Shown: positions 50,803-52,423 of the stretch, piece after piece
Layout of the letters: every line of letters begins with the position of its first letter
Numbering within the stretch: position 1 is the first letter of the stretch
Notes under the pieces: generated by a model
The model's database searches: none
What the model saw: only the letters and a program-made list of their open reading frames with translations
Told to the model about the DNA's origin: nothing
Translations under genes and position numbers: made by a program
Source: Actinobacteria bacterium OV320
GTDB lineage: Bacteria; Actinomycetota; Actinomycetes; Streptomycetales; Streptomycetaceae
Direction: 5' to 3'
Length of the DNA: 52,423 nt
Assembly (NCBI GenBank): GCA_001298545.1
Contig: LJCX01000020.1
Span: 1-52,423 of the forward strand

Positions 50803-51264
50803 ATGTCCGAAGCCATAGGAACCGAAGAGCGTGACGCCCTGGACTCGCTGGGCGGCGCACTCGGCGAGGCCGGTGCGCACGCACTGGCCGGGCCGCGTGA
50901 CGAGCTCGCCGAGGGACTTCTCCGCGCGGCCTTCGCACTGTGGGAGGACCCGCAGGTGCGGCCCCGGCTGCTCGGGCTCCTGCAGGCCGCGGTCAACAGC
51001 GAGGAGGGCGCCGACCAGATGCGCCGCTTCCTCACCGACCAGCTCTTCGCGCAGGCCGGCAGGTCCATCGGCATCTCGGGGATGGACATCTACCAGGCGG
51101 CGGAGACGATCAAGGTGCCGGTGATCAACGTCAACGCGGCGACGTCCCAGGTCTGGGGTGTCGTCCTGATGCGCTACATCGTGAAGCTGGAGCCGATCGC
51201 GTCGGCCTCGGCGGAGGAGCTGATCACCCTCCTCAAGCCGACGATCCAGCGCTATCTGGGCTGA
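50803..51264 (+). CDS. TetR-type C-terminal domain protein lacking DNA-binding domain
   Basis: A 153-aa helical protein whose C-terminal half (about 75-152) resembles the ligand-binding/dimerisation domain of TetR regulators: QMRRFLTDQLFAQAGRS, then VVLMRYIVKLEPIASASAEE and LITLLKPTIQRYLG. The expected N-terminal helix-turn-helix is absent, and AGGAGGGG about seven bases before ATG 50803 shows this is the true start. It could be a ligand-binding enzyme, chaperone or partner protein rather than a repressor. It sits between the ligase and nphT7-like genes with its own terminator. Confidence 0.75.
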   Translation: MSEAIGTEERDALDSLGGALGEAGAHALAGPRDELAEGLLRAAFALWEDPQVRPRLLGLLQAAVNSEEGADQMRRFLTDQLFAQAGRSIGISGMDIYQAAETIKVPVINVNAATSQVWGVVLMRYIVKLEPIASASAEELITLLKPTIQRYLG

Positions 51265-51325
51265 ACCGCGGGGCCGGGGCACACCTGCGGGACACCTCGG
51301 TCCCGACCGCCCCCGCCCGCACGTC

Positions 51326-51356
51326 CCGCCCCCGCCGGCAGTACCGGCGGGGGCGG
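51326..51356 (+). terminator. Hairpin terminator after the TetR-C-like gene
   Basis: A perfect 13-bp stem (51326-51338 with 51344-51356) and a 5-nt loop, separating the TetR-C-like gene from nphT7. Confidence 0.85.
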
Positions 51357-51442
51357 TCGGGTCTGCGGGTCCTTGCGGGCGCCGGATGCCGGCACAGTCA
51401 TTCAGTCTTCTACGAGGTCCCATACGAGGGGAGGGCAGCCGC

Positions 51443-52420
51443 ATGACCGACATCAGGATTCTCGGTACGGGTGCCTACGTGCCGGACCGGATCGTCACCA
51501 ACGACGAAGTCGGCGCACCGGCCGGCGTCGACGACGCCTGGATCACCGCCAAAACCGCCATCCGCCAACGCCGCTGGGCCGCCACCCACCAAGCCACCTC
51601 CGACCTGGCCACCCACGCCGCCCGAAGCGCACTGGACTCAGCCGGCATCACCCCCGCCGAACTCACCGCCATCATCGTCGCCACCTCCACACCCGACCGC
51701 CCCCAACCACCCACCGCCGCCTACGTCCAGCACAACCTCCGCGCCACAGGCGCCGCAGCATTCGACATCAACGCCGTCTGCTCCGGCGAAATCTTCGCCC
51801 TCAGCGCCGCCGAAGGCACCCTCGCCCGCAAAGGCGGCCACGCCCTCATCATCGGCGCCGACCTCTACTCCCGCATCCTCAACCCCACCGACCGCAAAAC
51901 CACCGTCCTCTTCGGCGACGGCGCCGGCGCCATCATCCTCGGCCCCGCCACCACCGGCCCCCGCATCCGCCACCTCACCCTGCACACCTTCGGCGAACAC
52001 CACGACCTCATCCAGGTCCCCGCCGGCGGCAGCCGCCTGCCCACCACCACCCACACCCTCCAACACGACCAGCACTACTTCACCATGGACGGACGCGGCG
52101 TCCGCCGCTTCGTCACCGACCCCCCCCCCCGCCTCATCAAAGAATTCCTCCACGAAACCGGAACCCTCCCCGACGACATCCGCCACTTCATCCCCCACCA
52201 GGCCAACGGCGTCATGCTCGACGACCTCTTCACCCAACTCGCCCTCCCCCACGCCACCATGCACCAGACCCTGCACACCTACGCCAACACCGGCGCCGCC
52301 TCCATCCCCCTCACCCTCGACACCGCCCACCGCAACCACACCCTCCACCCCGGCGACCTCATCCTCCTCGCCGGCTTCGGCGGCGGCATGGCCGCAGGCC
52401 TCGCCCTCATCGAATGGTGA
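51443..52420 (+). CDS. nphT7: NphT7-type acetoacetyl-CoA synthase (KAS III fold)
   Basis: A 325-aa thiolase-fold enzyme that condenses acetyl-CoA with malonyl-CoA to acetoacetyl-CoA, the entry to the mevalonate pathway. It closely matches recalled NphT7 of Streptomyces sp. CL190: RILGTGAYVPDRIVTNDEVG, VATSTPDRPQPPTAAYVQH. The catalytic Cys is in INAVCSGE, His in FIPHQANGVM, and Asn in YANTGAAS (NphT7: GNTGAAS). GGGGAGGG precedes ATG 51443. Codons are extremely C-ending and G-poor compared with neighbours, and an 11-C tract lies at 52120-52130 in frame. It supplies isoprenoid precursor for the prenyltransferases; other mevalonate genes probably follow beyond the window. Confidence 0.93.
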   Translation: MTDIRILGTGAYVPDRIVTNDEVGAPAGVDDAWITAKTAIRQRRWAATHQATSDLATHAARSALDSAGITPAELTAIIVATSTPDRPQPPTAAYVQHNLRATGAAAFDINAVCSGEIFALSAAEGTLARKGGHALIIGADLYSRILNPTDRKTTVLFGDGAGAIILGPATTGPRIRHLTLHTFGEHHDLIQVPAGGSRLPTTTHTLQHDQHYFTMDGRGVRRFVTDPPPRLIKEFLHETGTLPDDIRHFIPHQANGVMLDDLFTQLALPHATMHQTLHTYANTGAASIPLTLDTAHRNHTLHPGDLILLAGFGGGMAAGLALIEW

Positions 52421-52423
52421 CAG

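Overview
The window reads as Streptomyces chromosome: very high G+C, strong third-position G/C bias, GTG and TTG starts, G-rich ribosome binding sites, ATGA/GTGA gene overlaps and GC-rich hairpin terminators without T-tracts. No rRNA, tRNA, CRISPR array or intact insertion sequence was seen.

Left part (about 1-18.5 kb) is accessory or housekeeping sequence with many short genes, short repeats and decayed genes. It holds two GNAT acetyltransferases, a PPOX/F420-type oxidoreductase, a FUSC-like membrane protein, a GAF-ANTAR regulator, DUF1877, a pentapeptide-repeat membrane protein, SMI1/KNR4, DUF1707 and an SGNH hydrolase. It also encodes a 704-aa fusion of an N-terminal helix-turn-helix, one membrane segment and a periplasmic-binding-like domain. 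At least three genes are broken: a VanX-type dipeptidase, an AbiEii-type toxin and a short hypothetical; an SH3-like fragment is a probable fourth.

Middle part (about 19-31 kb) starts with an ABBA aromatic prenyltransferase, a [2Fe-2S] ferredoxin and a LysR regulator, all on the minus strand. A cytochrome bd operon (cydA-cydB-cydD-cydC) follows on the plus strand. Then come a second LysR gene, an inositol-monophosphatase-like gene, a Rossmann-fold NADP/F420 oxidoreductase and a hemerythrin-domain gene.

Right part (about 31.8-52.4 kb) is a prenylated-naphthoquinone (meroterpenoid) cluster. A type III polyketide synthase should make 1,3,6,8-tetrahydroxynaphthalene (THN) and a MomA-like cupin oxidise it to flaviolin. 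A PLP aminotransferase (ATGA-coupled to a methyltransferase), a WrbA-type quinone reductase and an AMP-forming ligase-like enzyme fit amination, methylation and possibly diazotisation of the ring, as in furaquinocin. A near-orthologue of NphB attaches the prenyl chain. The last gene matches NphT7, the acetoacetyl-CoA synthase of the actinomycete mevalonate pathway, so mevalonate genes probably continue past the right edge. An FAD monooxygenase, a Tat-exported multicopper oxidase and a DHA2 exporter are tailoring or export candidates. A SARP activator is the likely pathway regulator.

The main unexpected signal is a 32-bp promoter-like element (GTCAC, 17-nt spacer, CTGTC) found four times with identical spacing. 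It lies upstream of the ECF41/SigJ-type sigma gene itself, the DHA2 exporter, a SnoaL-like gene and the hemerythrin gene, which suggests a local sigma regulon woven into the cluster. Also notable are a TetR-type ligand-domain protein without a DNA-binding domain, a SARP with an IS3-OrfA-like coiled-coil N-terminus, and two very long hairpins between the oxidase and exporter genes.
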